Shown here: positions 24,759 to 32,964 of the stretch, in pieces
Layout of the letters: each line of letters begins with the position of its first letter
Numbering within the stretch: the stretch's first letter is position 1
Assembly: GCF_025567195.1 (NCBI RefSeq)
Contig: NZ_JAOQJF010000009.1
Location: 62,001-126,000, forward strand
Length of the DNA stretch: 64,000 bases
Origin: Alitiscatomonas aceti
GTDB taxonomy: Bacteria; Bacillota; Clostridia; Lachnospirales; Lachnospiraceae
Reading direction: 5' to 3'
Position numbers and translations under genes: made by a program
Notes under the pieces: generated by a model
Told to the model about the DNA's origin: nothing
What the model saw: the letters and a program-made list of their open reading frames with translations, nothing else
The model's database searches: none

Positions 24759-25902
24759 TATTCCGGTCCTTTAAGAATCCAGGGATCTGGTACAGGACGA
24801 GGACATCGGTGATCTCCTGCTCCTGGATCAGGTCCCCGAGCCTTCCATTATAATACCGGAGATCGATCATAAGGGTCTCCGGGAAATGGAGAGCTGCAAA
24901 GGGGGCGAAGCAGTGGGCGTAGGAGTCCTTGATAATAAGAAGCTTCCCGCCGCTGTCCGCCTGGGGATTTACGATCCTTGTGAGACCATGGTTCCCGTCC
25001 AGGAACACCCGGTATTTATCCCGGGTCTTTAAAGCCTCCATAGAGTAAAGACTGTGGACAGGCTCCTGGCTTTCATCATAAAATACGCTCCATTCCGGCT
25101 CCTGGATGGGCCTGTAAAGCTCGATGGAGTCAGGCTTTACAGGAACGTTGAGCTTGGAGTGGATGGTGCCCAGAAAGTCCTCCGAAACGGTTTCCACAGA
25201 AAAACCGGAAGGCTCCAGGGACGTGAGGCCGGAAGCAGAAGCCCAGGCCTGGTAGGCCGTATAGGCCCCGGAGGCAGTCCAGTGATGGTCTGTCCTGTAA
25301 TAAAGGGGGCGGTCCGGTCCGTCGGCTTCTTCCTGTAAAAGGGCGTCCCTTACGGGCACAAGCATGGAGGACAGCCCGGCTTTTTCCAGGAAATCCGTGG
25401 CCGCCGCCTGGGAAAAGGGGGAGGCAGAGGCCGGGAGCTTTTCTGTGAGGATCTCAGAGGCCGTGGGGGCCAGAAGCACCTTCACATGACCGTCTCCCAG
25501 AAGCGCCTCCTGGCGGAGGGCAAAGGCCGCCAGGGCGTCCAGGTTTTTCTTTGAGAGCTCCGGATCCATGTCCTCGGCATAAAAGGCCTCGATGAGATAG
25601 CCGTCCTTTCCAAGAAAGACGCCGTTGATCTCCTTTTTTAACTGGATTTTTTCGGCAGCCGTCTTAAAGCCGATCCAGGAATCCCGGAAAGGGAACTGGT
25701 CGCTTAAATAAATTTCATAATCAGAACCGAATTTTCCGCTCTTTACGGCCTCCCAGGTAAGGGCCGGCCGTTTTGCCAGGTAGCGGTTTTCCGTTTCAGA
25801 AAACGTCCGTCGGGGCATGAAAACGGAAAGGGCCGCGCCCAGTCCCAGAAAGGCGCAGAAAAGCCCGGTCATCACAGCCGGATAGGAAATATTTTTTTTC
25901 AT
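24736..25902 (-). CDS. DHHW-family secreted/membrane protein of an acylation operon
   Basis: 388 residues. N-terminal helix (AVMTGLFCAFLGLGAALSVFM), then FSETENRYLAKRPALTWEAVKSGKF-like sequence (read in pieces), YLSDQFPFRDSWIG, the DHHW signature in YRTDHHWTASGAYTAY, and the late KDSYAHCFAPF. This SGNH/AlgX-like fold is known to pair with MBOAT acyltransferases in transferring acetyl groups to extracytoplasmic polymers. Ser in KDSYAH and the Asp/His of DHHW are likely catalytic. Eighteen bases separate it from the MBOAT gene, last in a three-gene operon. Confidence 0.85.
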   Translation of the reverse strand: MKKNISYPAVMTGLFCAFLGLGAALSVFMPRRTFSETENRYLAKRPALTWEAVKSGKFGSDYEIYLSDQFPFRDSWIGFKTAAEKIQLKKEINGVFLGKDGYLIEAFYAEDMDPELSKKNLDALAAFALRQEALLGDGHVKVLLAPTASEILTEKLPASASPFSQAAATDFLEKAGLSSMLVPVRDALLQEEADGPDRPLYYRTDHHWTASGAYTAYQAWASASGLTSLEPSGFSVETVSEDFLGTIHSKLNVPVKPDSIELYRPIQEPEWSVFYDESQEPVHSLYSMEALKTRDKYRVFLDGNHGLTRIVNPQADSGGKLLIIKDSYAHCFAPFAALHFPETLMIDLRYYNGRLGDLIQEQEITDVLVLYQIPGFLKDRNISKLVWG

Positions 25903-25920
25903 GGCTTCTCCCTTTCTGTA

Positions 25921-27315
25921 CTAAAAGCGGAAATATAAAAACGGGTTATAGGTTGCGTTTACCAGGTAAGCCACGGAGAGGAGCAGTACCAGGCCCAGGA
26001 ACAGAGGTTCCGGGACACGGTCTTTCCATCTCCCGGCAGCCCTGGCCGGCAGGGGGGTGGAGCCCAGGGCGCAGGCGGCCAGAAGGACCAGATTTCCGGA
26101 AAGCAGGAATATGGTCCGCTCATTACAGAGGGAGAGCCCGGCGGCTCCGGTCATCTGAAGGAGGTACTGGAACCCTTGTCCCATGTCCTCAAAGGCGAAC
26201 AGCACCCAGCCAAGGAGCACCAGAAGAAAAGCATAGGTGCACTGGAGCAGGGAGGGGAGCTTTTTTAAATATTTCATCAGTACAAACTTTTCTAATAAAA
26301 GAAGCAGTCCGAAATAAATACCCCATAACAGGAAGTTTACGCTGGCGCCATGCCAGATCCCTGTTAAAAGCCATACGACCAGGATGTTCCGTACCTGGAG
26401 AAGGCCGCCCTTCCGGTTGCCGCCCAGGGGGATGTACACGTATTCCTTAAACCAGGTGCCCAGGGAAATATGCCATCGCCGCCAGAATTCCGTAATACTT
26501 TTTGAAATATACGGATAATTAAAGTTTTCCGGAAAATGAAAGCCCAGCATGTGGCCCATGCCCACGGCCATATCGGAATAACCGGAAAAGTCGAAATAGA
26601 TCTGGAAGGCAAAGGCCAGGATCCCCATCCATACCATAAGGACGCTGCGGTCCGCAGGAAGGATGGCCGTGATCTCCGTCCACAGGGCGCCGGCCTGATT
26701 GGCCAGCAGGACCTTTTTTCCCAGGCCCACCACGAAACGGCGGATCCCCAGGGAAAAACGCTCAAGGCTTTCGGTCCGGGTGTTCAGCTCCGCGGCAATG
26801 TCCTGGTAGCGGACAATGGGGCCGGCAATGAGCTGGGGGAACATGGACACATAGGCTCCGAAGCTTATGATATTGTTCTGGACCGGAGCCTCGCCCCGGT
26901 ATACGTCGATGGTGTAGGACATGGTCTGGAACGTATAAAAGGAGATCCCAATGGGAAGGGCCAGGCCCAGGAGAGGGATCCCGCTTCCGGTGAGGCTGTT
27001 GATGGAACGGATGAAAAAGTCCGTATATTTAAAGATCACCAGAAGGGCCAGATTGATGAACGCAGAGGAGGCTACCGTCATCCTGGCGGCTTTCCGGTTT
27101 CCGCGCTCTAAAAAGCGGCCCACCAGCTTTCCATGGAAAAAGTCCACCAGCGTGGAAAAAAGGAGGAGCGAGATATACACAGGCTCCCCCCATCCATAGA
27201 AGATCAGGCTCCCTATAAATAATACTCCGTTCCGCAGCTTCCTGGGAACCAGAAAATAGAGGGCCAGGAACAGCGGCAGAAAACGGAATAAAAATAAGAG
27301 ACTGGAAAAGACCAT
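25921..27315 (-). CDS. MBOAT family O-acyltransferase
   Basis: 464 residues, polytopic, AlgI/PatA/DltB-related. Seen: start MVFSSLLFLFRFLPLFLALYF in parts, PIGISFYTFQTMSY, FPQLIAGPIVRY, FDFSGYSDMAVGMG, the cytoplasmic FWRRWHISLGTWFKEYVYIPLGGNR in parts, and the catalytic His in WLLTGIWHGASVNF. Moves acyl groups across the membrane for addition to a surface polymer by the partner DHHW protein. The acceptor is unknown. It starts three bases after the DUF4358 gene. Confidence 0.93.
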   Translation of the reverse strand: MVFSSLLFLFRFLPLFLALYFLVPRKLRNGVLFIGSLIFYGWGEPVYISLLLFSTLVDFFHGKLVGRFLERGNRKAARMTVASSAFINLALLVIFKYTDFFIRSINSLTGSGIPLLGLALPIGISFYTFQTMSYTIDVYRGEAPVQNNIISFGAYVSMFPQLIAGPIVRYQDIAAELNTRTESLERFSLGIRRFVVGLGKKVLLANQAGALWTEITAILPADRSVLMVWMGILAFAFQIYFDFSGYSDMAVGMGHMLGFHFPENFNYPYISKSITEFWRRWHISLGTWFKEYVYIPLGGNRKGGLLQVRNILVVWLLTGIWHGASVNFLLWGIYFGLLLLLEKFVLMKYLKKLPSLLQCTYAFLLVLLGWVLFAFEDMGQGFQYLLQMTGAAGLSLCNERTIFLLSGNLVLLAACALGSTPLPARAAGRWKDRVPEPLFLGLVLLLSVAYLVNATYNPFLYFRF

Positions 27316-27318
27316 GGC

Positions 27319-27900
27319 TTATTTAAAGAAGCCGTCGATCACGTCAATGGCGATCTTGTTATTTTCCTCTGCGGATTTTAAGGCTGCCTCATCGCCCTGT
27401 TCCATGGCCGCGTCATCGGGTCCTCCTAACATCACGAAGAATACGTAATCGCCGTGGCGCACCACCTGGGAGGCCTGGATCTTGGAAACGTTCATGGGAT
27501 ACTGCATGGTATCGCCCACCAGACGCTCTCTGTATTCGGTCAGGGCCTTCTCCACATCGTCACCCTTTCCCTCCTTTGCCTTCACTCCGATGAAGGTCTC
27601 CACGAAGGTGCTGATCATGGGCATCTCGGCTACATAGGATTCGCACAGCTCCGGAGAAAGGCCGATGACGTCGTTTAACATCTGGTCGTCCATGGGAGTG
27701 TTGGGGATGTAGCCCTCTCCATAGGCTTCTTTGATCTTATTTAAAACGTTGTCCAGGGATACGTTTACCGCGGCCTCGGTCTCCTGGCCGGCAGGCTCCT
27801 TGCCGGCAGAAGAGCTGGAGCAGCCTGTAAGGGAAGCAAAGGCCAGAGAAGCGGCCATGATAACTGCGGTCAACTGTTTTTTCTGTGTAAATTTTTTCAT
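27319..27900 (-). CDS. DUF4358 lipoprotein of the acylation operon
   Basis: 193 residues from the ATG at 27900. Lipobox LTGC after a signal peptide; then NVSLDNVLNKIKEAYGEGYIPN, SPELCESYVAEMPMISTFVETFIGVKA (in pieces), and a C-terminal amphipathic helix, as in DUF4358 proteins commonly coded with MBOAT and DHHW genes. First gene of the operon, promoter at 27948-27976. Exact function unknown; anchoring outside the membrane suggests an accessory role in acyl transfer. Confidence 0.82.
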   Translation of the reverse strand: MKKFTQKKQLTAVIMAASLAFASLTGCSSSSAGKEPAGQETEAAVNVSLDNVLNKIKEAYGEGYIPNTPMDDQMLNDVIGLSPELCESYVAEMPMISTFVETFIGVKAKEGKGDDVEKALTEYRERLVGDTMQYPMNVSKIQASQVVRHGDYVFFVMLGGPDDAAMEQGDEAALKSAEENNKIAIDVIDGFFK

Positions 27901-27947
27901 AAATTCAAAATCCTCCTTCAAATGCCATAATGAGTGGTGATATGGCC

Positions 27948-27976
27948 ATTATAAGGGAGGACAGAAGAAAAAGCAA
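27948..27976 (-). promoter_or_regulatory. Promoter of the DUF4358-MBOAT-DHHW operon
   Basis: Minus strand TTGCTT (27971-27976), 17-base spacer, TATAAT (27948-27953). Confidence 0.65.
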
Positions 27977-28037
27977 TTTACAAATATATGAATAAGGTCT
28001 TACGAAATATGGTCGGCGGAGTGGGAAAACGGCGCGG

Positions 28038-28063
28038 GAGCCAGCATAGCCGCTGTCTCCCAA
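28038..28063 (-). terminator. Weak terminator-like hairpin after the NMT1-like gene
   Basis: GGGAG(A/C)CAGC and GCTG(G/T)CTCCC arms; a TTTT follows on the minus strand only after six GC bases. Confidence 0.35.
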
Positions 28064-28085
28064 AGGTTAAGAAGATAAATCGTTT

Positions 28086-29081
28086 CTATTCTTTCACCGC
28101 CGCCCTGGCAAAGTCTGTGACTACCAGGTCTTCATAAGGCACTCTGGCTGGAAGCTCTCCGGCTTCTTCCAGGATATTCTGGAGAAGATCAAAGCTTTCC
28201 TTTTCAAAGACCGTATCGGTCTTCCAGGTATCCTGGGCCTTATACCGCTCCACAATGGCTGTCAGGGCGGCCTTGTCTGTTTCTTTAAACTGGGGTTTTA
28301 TGGTTTTTGCGATTTCTGCGGATGTGTGGGAATTGACGTACTCCAGTCCCTTCTGGATGGCATTTGTGAATTTCTGTATGATTTCCGGATTTTTTTCAAT
28401 ATAGCTTTTCTTTGCACAATATGCCGTGTAGGGCACATAGCCGGAGCTTTCTCCCAGGGAGGCCGCCACATGGCCGTTTCCTTCCAGCTCCAGGGCGGTG
28501 GCGAAGGGCTCGAACTCCACGGTGTAGTCTGCGTCGTTACTGGTAAAGGCAGCGGCAGTGAGGCCGAAGTTTATGCTCTGGTCGATGGAAAGATCTGTCT
28601 TCGGGTCGATGCCGTTCTTTTTTAAGATGTATTCAAAGACCATCTGGGGCATGCCGCCTGCCCTTCCTCCCAGGACCTTTTTCCCTTTTAAGTTTTCCCA
28701 TTGGAAATCCGGCTCCGGTTCCCGACCCACCAGGAAGTTTCCGGCCCTCTGGGTCAGCTGGGCAAAGTTTACGGCGTAGTCGGCTTCTCCGTTGGCATAG
28801 GTATAGACGGAGGCTTCGGATCCCATGAAGCCGATGTCGGCTTCTCCGGATACCAGAGCCGTCATGACCTTATCGGCTCCGCCTCCGTTGACCAGGGTCA
28901 CGTCCAGTCCCTCTTCATCAAAATATCCCAGCTCAATGGCGGCGTACTGGGGCGCATAGAAGATGGAATGGGCCACTTCGTTTAAGGTGATGGGCGTTTT
29001 GCCGGATGCGTTTTTCTGGCAGCCGGTGGCTGTGGCAAGGACCAGACATCCTGCCAGGATCCCGCAGACGATTTTTTTCAT
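28086..29081 (-). CDS. NMT1/SsuA-like ABC substrate-binding lipoprotein (orphan)
   Basis: 331 residues. Lipobox ATGC (TATGCQKN); then EVAHSIFYAPQYAAIELGYF, GLDVTLVNGGGADKVMTALVSGEADIGF, and GGRAGGMPQMVFEYILKKNG, typical of the NMT1/THI5-like family that binds nitrate, sulfonates, or pyrimidine/thiamine precursors. No ABC permease or ATPase is in the neighbourhood. The thi operon at 42.7 kb is not adjacent, and no TPP riboswitch precedes this gene, so ligand assignment stays open. GGGAGGGAA precedes the ATG. Confidence 0.85.
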   Translation of the reverse strand: MKKIVCGILAGCLVLATATGCQKNASGKTPITLNEVAHSIFYAPQYAAIELGYFDEEGLDVTLVNGGGADKVMTALVSGEADIGFMGSEASVYTYANGEADYAVNFAQLTQRAGNFLVGREPEPDFQWENLKGKKVLGGRAGGMPQMVFEYILKKNGIDPKTDLSIDQSINFGLTAAAFTSNDADYTVEFEPFATALELEGNGHVAASLGESSGYVPYTAYCAKKSYIEKNPEIIQKFTNAIQKGLEYVNSHTSAEIAKTIKPQFKETDKAALTAIVERYKAQDTWKTDTVFEKESFDLLQNILEEAGELPARVPYEDLVVTDFARAAVKE

Positions 29082-29224
29082 GATTTCCCTCCCGGAAAAA
29101 TGCTATGGTTTATTGTATGGGATCTTCCTGTCCAGGGTTCCGGCGGGGAGAGGGGATGCTGTGGAACGCCGGCTTTTGGGAGTGGAGGCTCCATTTCCGG
29201 CAGATGGAACAGATATGAGAAAAA

Positions 29225-29262
29225 CTGGGCATTTTCAAGGAAGCTTCCCGGAAAATGCCCAG
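29225..29262 (-). terminator. Terminator of the metal P-type ATPase gene
   Basis: CTGGGCATTTTC (29225-29236) pairs perfectly with GAAAATGCCCAG (29251-29262); a T-run follows on the minus strand. Confidence 0.8.
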
Positions 29263-29287
29263 ATGAAATGAAGTTTAAATTTTTACA

Positions 29288-31990
29288 TCAGTTTTTCTTA
29301 TATAATACCCGGATGGAATTTAACACGCAGAGCATGGCCACGCCGGAATCGGCAAATACGGCCATCCACATGGAGGCAAAGCCTGCCAGCCCCAGGATCA
29401 TGACCAGGACCTTCACGGCCAGGGCGAAGACCACGTTCTGGGTGGCGATGGCCCCGGTCTTTTTTGCAATGCGGATGGATTCGGGAATGGCTTCCATGCT
29501 GGAGGTCATGTAGACCACGTCGGCGGCCTCGATGGCTGCGTCAGCTCCGCTGCCCATGGCGGCGCCCACGTCGGCTCCTGCCAGCACCGGCGCGTCGTTG
29601 ATGCCGTCGCCTACGAACATGGCGTTTCCGGCTTCCTTCCGGAGATTCTGTAAAAGATCCAGCTTATCGCCGGGAAGGAGCTTTGCATATACCCGGTCGA
29701 TGCCGGTGGAGGAGGCCACGGCGTTTGCAGCGGCTTCGCTGTCTCCGGTGAGCATGGCCGTCTGGATCCCCATTTTCTTAAGGGATGCGATGGCAGCGGA
29801 CGCCTCCGGTTTTATGGTATCGGAAATGGAAATGGAGCCGGCATATACGCCGTCCTTTGCCAGCAGGACCATGGTGGAGCCGGAGTCTTCCTTAAATCCG
29901 GCAAGATCCACCTGGTTTTCCTCCAGAAGTTTCCGGTTTCCGCAGAGGAGCACGCCTGCAGAGGTGACGGCACGGATCCCCTTTCCCGGGATCTCAGCCA
30001 GGTCTCTGGGCGTTTCCTCGGAAAGGGACTGGTCTCTGGCAGCCGCCAGAATGCTGATGCCGATGGGATGGGTGGAGGCGGTCTCACAGGCAGCGGCCAG
30101 GGCCAGGAGCTCTTCTTTTTTCATGGAGCCGGAGGGAGATACGGTCTGTACCACGAAGTTTCCTTTGGTGATGGTTCCGGTCTTATCCATGACCACGACC
30201 TTTACATTCTTTAAGGCCTCCAGAGCGATCCCGCCTTTAAAAAGGATCCCCTTTCTGGATCCGGCTCCGATGCCGGAGAAGAAGGATAGGGGAACGCTTA
30301 AGACCAGGGCACAGGGACAGCTGATGACAAGGAAGGTCAGGGCTGTGTAGACCCAGTGGTTCCAGTCTCCTGTAAAGAGAGACGGGAGGATGGCGGTGGC
30401 GGCAGCCAGGGCTACTACCACAGGGGTGTAGATCCGGGCGAATTTGGTGATGAACCGTTCCACCTGGGGCTTCTGGGCGGCGGCATTTTCCACAGAATCC
30501 AGGATCCTGGTGACCATGGATTCAGAAAGCTCTTTTTCCACCCGGAGCTTTAAGAGGCCGGAGGTGTTGACACAGCCGGATAAAACGGAACTGCCCTCTC
30601 TGACGGCCACCGGAACCGGCTCGCCGGTGATGGGGGAGGTATCCAGACGGCTTTCTCCCTCAACGATCACACCGTCCAGGGGGATCCGGTCGCCGGGGCG
30701 TACCTGGATCACCTGGCCGATGCGGGCAGACTCGGCAGGGATCTCCCGGATGGAGCCGCCTTCGTCCAGGAGCACGGTTTCCGGACGGAGATCCACAGCG
30801 TCCATGATCTGGCTGCGGCTCTTTTCCACAGCCCGGTGCTCAAAGGCCTCGCCGATGCGGTAAAACAGCATTACGCCCACGGCTTCTCCGTATTCCCGGA
30901 TCACAAAGGCTCCCAGGGTCGCCAGGCTCATAAGGAAGTTTTCATCCATGACATGGCCGGTCTTCATGTTTTTAAGGGCGGTAAAAAGCACGTCCTTCCC
31001 CAGGATCAGGTAAGCGATCACAAAGCAGACAATGGAGACGCCGGGCATGGGGCCGGCGAGAAGAGAACCGGCGATGAACAGTCCGGCTCCGGCCAGGATC
31101 TCAGGAAGATCGCTGGAATGCTTCTCATTATGAACGTCTTTCTGACGTTTTCCCTCCTCCCGGACCGTGATCCGGGTACCGGGCTCGATCTTATCGGCGA
31201 TCTCCTGCATTTTGGGAAGGAGGGCCGTACCGGCAGAGGAATAGACCCGGAGCTGCCTGGTGGCAAAGGTGAGGACGGCGTCGTCCACCTCCGGGAGCTC
31301 CTTTATTTTCGCCTCGATCTTGGCGGAGCAGTTGGCGCAGTCGATATTTTCCAGGTTGTAGACCACATACGGGGCCTTGGGATTTCTGGATCTGACTTCG
31401 ATCACTGTGCCGGGCTCGATCTTATCAGCGATCTCCTGCATTTTGGGAAGGAGAGCCGTGCCGGCGGAGGAGTAGACCCGGAGCTGTCTGGTAGCAAAGG
31501 TGAGGACGGCGTCGTCCACCTCCGGGAGCTCCTTTATTTTCGCTTCGATCTTGGCAGAGCAGTTGGCGCAGTCAATGTTTTTCATCACATAGACCGTACA
31601 GGGGGAGCCTGGGGCATTGTGGTGTCCATGGCTGTGGGAGTGCTCGTGGGAATGTCCGTGTTCGTGGCTGTGTTCATGTCCGCAGCCGCAGGAGCACTGT
31701 CCGTCATGGGAGTGCTCGTGAGAATGTTCATGGGAATGTCCATGTTCGTGGCTGTGTTCATGTCCGCAGCCGCAGGAGCAATGCCCGTCGTGGGAGTGCT
31801 CGTGGGAATGTCCGTGTTCGTGGCTGTGCTCATGTCCGCAGGAGCATTGCTCGTCATGGGAATGCTCATGACTATGCTCATGGGAATGTTCCTGCTCATG
31901 TACGTGCTCGTGGCCGCAGCCGCACCCCTCATGGCCGCAGCTGTTTTCTGCAGGATCTTCCGGTCCGTGCAGATGTTTGTTCTCTTCCAT
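29288..31990 (-). CDS. Zn/Cd-type heavy-metal P1B-ATPase with His-rich N-terminus and duplicated HMA
   Basis: 900 residues, clearly longer than the 600-750 usual for CadA/ZntA. Residues 1-125 are His-rich repeats with Cys clusters (CSCGCGHEHSHEHGHSHEHS-like). Two HMA domains follow (about 131-199 and 208-277), each with CANC; 58 residues (138-195 and 215-272) are identical. Then eight membrane helices with the CPC motif (SCPCALVLS), phosphorylation site DKTGTITKG, and GDGINDAPVLAGADVG. CPC plus HMA and His tail indicate a Zn/Cd/Pb exporter. ArsR/SmtB-type operator at 32036-32055. Terminator at 29225-29262. Confidence 0.92.
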   Translation of the reverse strand: MEENKHLHGPEDPAENSCGHEGCGCGHEHVHEQEHSHEHSHEHSHDEQCSCGHEHSHEHGHSHEHSHDGHCSCGCGHEHSHEHGHSHEHSHEHSHDGQCSCGCGHEHSHEHGHSHEHSHSHGHHNAPGSPCTVYVMKNIDCANCSAKIEAKIKELPEVDDAVLTFATRQLRVYSSAGTALLPKMQEIADKIEPGTVIEVRSRNPKAPYVVYNLENIDCANCSAKIEAKIKELPEVDDAVLTFATRQLRVYSSAGTALLPKMQEIADKIEPGTRITVREEGKRQKDVHNEKHSSDLPEILAGAGLFIAGSLLAGPMPGVSIVCFVIAYLILGKDVLFTALKNMKTGHVMDENFLMSLATLGAFVIREYGEAVGVMLFYRIGEAFEHRAVEKSRSQIMDAVDLRPETVLLDEGGSIREIPAESARIGQVIQVRPGDRIPLDGVIVEGESRLDTSPITGEPVPVAVREGSSVLSGCVNTSGLLKLRVEKELSESMVTRILDSVENAAAQKPQVERFITKFARIYTPVVVALAAATAILPSLFTGDWNHWVYTALTFLVISCPCALVLSVPLSFFSGIGAGSRKGILFKGGIALEALKNVKVVVMDKTGTITKGNFVVQTVSPSGSMKKEELLALAAACETASTHPIGISILAAARDQSLSEETPRDLAEIPGKGIRAVTSAGVLLCGNRKLLEENQVDLAGFKEDSGSTMVLLAKDGVYAGSISISDTIKPEASAAIASLKKMGIQTAMLTGDSEAAANAVASSTGIDRVYAKLLPGDKLDLLQNLRKEAGNAMFVGDGINDAPVLAGADVGAAMGSGADAAIEAADVVYMTSSMEAIPESIRIAKKTGAIATQNVVFALAVKVLVMILGLAGFASMWMAVFADSGVAMLCVLNSIRVLYKKN
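31175..31579 (-). repeat. Tandem duplication of the HMA domain coding sequence
   Basis: Identical 58-residue segments encoded at 31406-31579 and 31175-31348, period 231 bases. The DNA copies differ at synonymous sites (for example GCTTCG against GCCTCG), so the duplication is recent but not brand new, or protein identity is under selection. Confidence 0.85.
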
Positions 31991-32035
31991 AATTATGCCC
32001 TCCGGATGTCTTTTTTTAGATTAGTCAGGATCAAC

Positions 32036-32055
32036 ATATGAATAAGTGTTCATAT
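32036..32055. promoter_or_regulatory. ArsR/SmtB-type metal operator upstream of the P-type ATPase
   Basis: ATATGAA-N6-TTCATAT, a perfect inverted repeat 46 bases upstream of the start codon. ArsR/SmtB regulators (CzrA, CadC, ZiaR) recognise TGAA-N6-TTCA dyads. No such regulator is coded in the window, so it must act in trans. Confidence 0.7.
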
Positions 32056-32105
32056 ATTGATGATAATATAGACGAGTAAAAAAATCAAGAGGAAAATAAA
32101 AAAAT

Positions 32106-32143
32106 CCCGGGGAAATTTCCAGAAAAAACCGGAAACTCCCGGG
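32106..32143 (-). terminator. Terminator of the TetR gene
   Basis: CCCGGGGAAATTTCC and GGAAACTCCCGGG arms; on the minus strand a T7 run follows. Confidence 0.75.
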
Positions 32144-32200
32144 AGGGCACGGGGCGGCCAGAAAGAGGGAATGCACAGGACACGGAGCGGCCCGGAAAGA

Positions 32201-32782
32201 TCATGCCGCAAAAAAGGACCGGGCCAGGGAAAGGACGGCGTCGCTGGACATGCGGGCGATCTCCTCCTCGGTCTGGGGCATTCCGTTGTCCAGCCATTTT
32301 TTAATGATCCCGATAAGGCCATAGGTGATAAATTCAAAAAAGTATTCGGAATCGGCCGTCTGACAGGCGGGATACAGCCGCTCGATGAGCGCGCCGCCGT
32401 TTTTACGGATCAGTTCCTTAAATTTAGTCACAAATTCATTGGAAACGTTGTTTTCAAACAGATTTTTGCAGATCTGTTCATTTTCCACGATGTAGTGGAC
32501 AATGGGAAGCAGCACCGGCATCAGGCCGTTTCCCGGCCTGGAGGGCATATAGGCGGTGATCATCTCCTGGAAGTCCTCCAGCACTCCGTTTTCCATGGCA
32601 GTCAGAAGGTCGTATGTATCGGAGTAGTGGAGATAGAAGGTACCCCGGTTTAAGTCAGCCCGTTCTGTGATGTCCTTGATGGTGATGTCCTTAAACGCTT
32701 TTTCAGACATAAGCTGTACCAGGCTCTCTTTTAAAAGTTTCTGGGTCCGGCGGACGCGCCGGTCTTCTTTGGGATTTCTCAT
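32201..32782 (-). CDS. TetR family transcriptional regulator
   Basis: 193 residues. N-terminal HTH with the TetR pattern ITIKDITERADLNRGTFYLHYSDTYDLL (read in pieces); the C-terminal ligand domain resembles TetR_C_8 members. Divergent from the MMPL exporter, the standard arrangement for local repression of an efflux gene. Candidate operators are at 32838-32853 and 32908-32924. Inducer unknown. Confidence 0.9.
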   Translation of the reverse strand: MRNPKEDRRVRRTQKLLKESLVQLMSEKAFKDITIKDITERADLNRGTFYLHYSDTYDLLTAMENGVLEDFQEMITAYMPSRPGNGLMPVLLPIVHYIVENEQICKNLFENNVSNEFVTKFKELIRKNGGALIERLYPACQTADSEYFFEFITYGLIGIIKKWLDNGMPQTEEEIARMSSDAVLSLARSFFAA

Positions 32783-32837
32783 GGATTTTCCTCCATTTTT
32801 GACATATTAAAATTTCCGTGTTCATTAAACAGCAAAA

Positions 32838-32853
32838 CATTAAAATACTAATG
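32838..32853. promoter_or_regulatory. Candidate TetR operator 1
   Basis: CATTA-AAATAC-TAATG dyad directly upstream of the MMPL -35 box and within the divergent intergenic region. Confidence 0.45.
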
Positions 32854-32854
32854 A

Positions 32855-32883
32855 TTGCATCCGGTCCTGCGGTATATTATAAT
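32855..32883 (+). promoter_or_regulatory. Promoter of the MMPL operon
   Basis: TTGCAT (32855-32860), 17-base spacer, TATAAT (32878-32883). Confidence 0.7.
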
Positions 32884-32907
32884 ACATCCCAGAAGGAAAA
32901 TCAACAG

Positions 32908-32924
32908 TATGTATGATAAACATA
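32908..32924. promoter_or_regulatory. Candidate TetR operator 2
   Basis: TATGT-ATGATAA-ACATA dyad between the MMPL promoter and start codon. Confidence 0.4.
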
Positions 32925-32964
32925 TTTAAAACTAATAACAAAAAAATAATGAGGAATGAAAGCT

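Noticed and set aside
28086..29081. NMT1-like lipoprotein assigned to thiamine precursor uptake
   Set aside because: No riboswitch, permease or ATPase nearby; ligand range of the family is too broad.
30836..32041. 401-residue plus-strand frame with hydrophobic Met/Val stretches
   Set aside because: Complement of His codons in the ATPase N-terminus gives Val/Met runs that imitate membrane helices.
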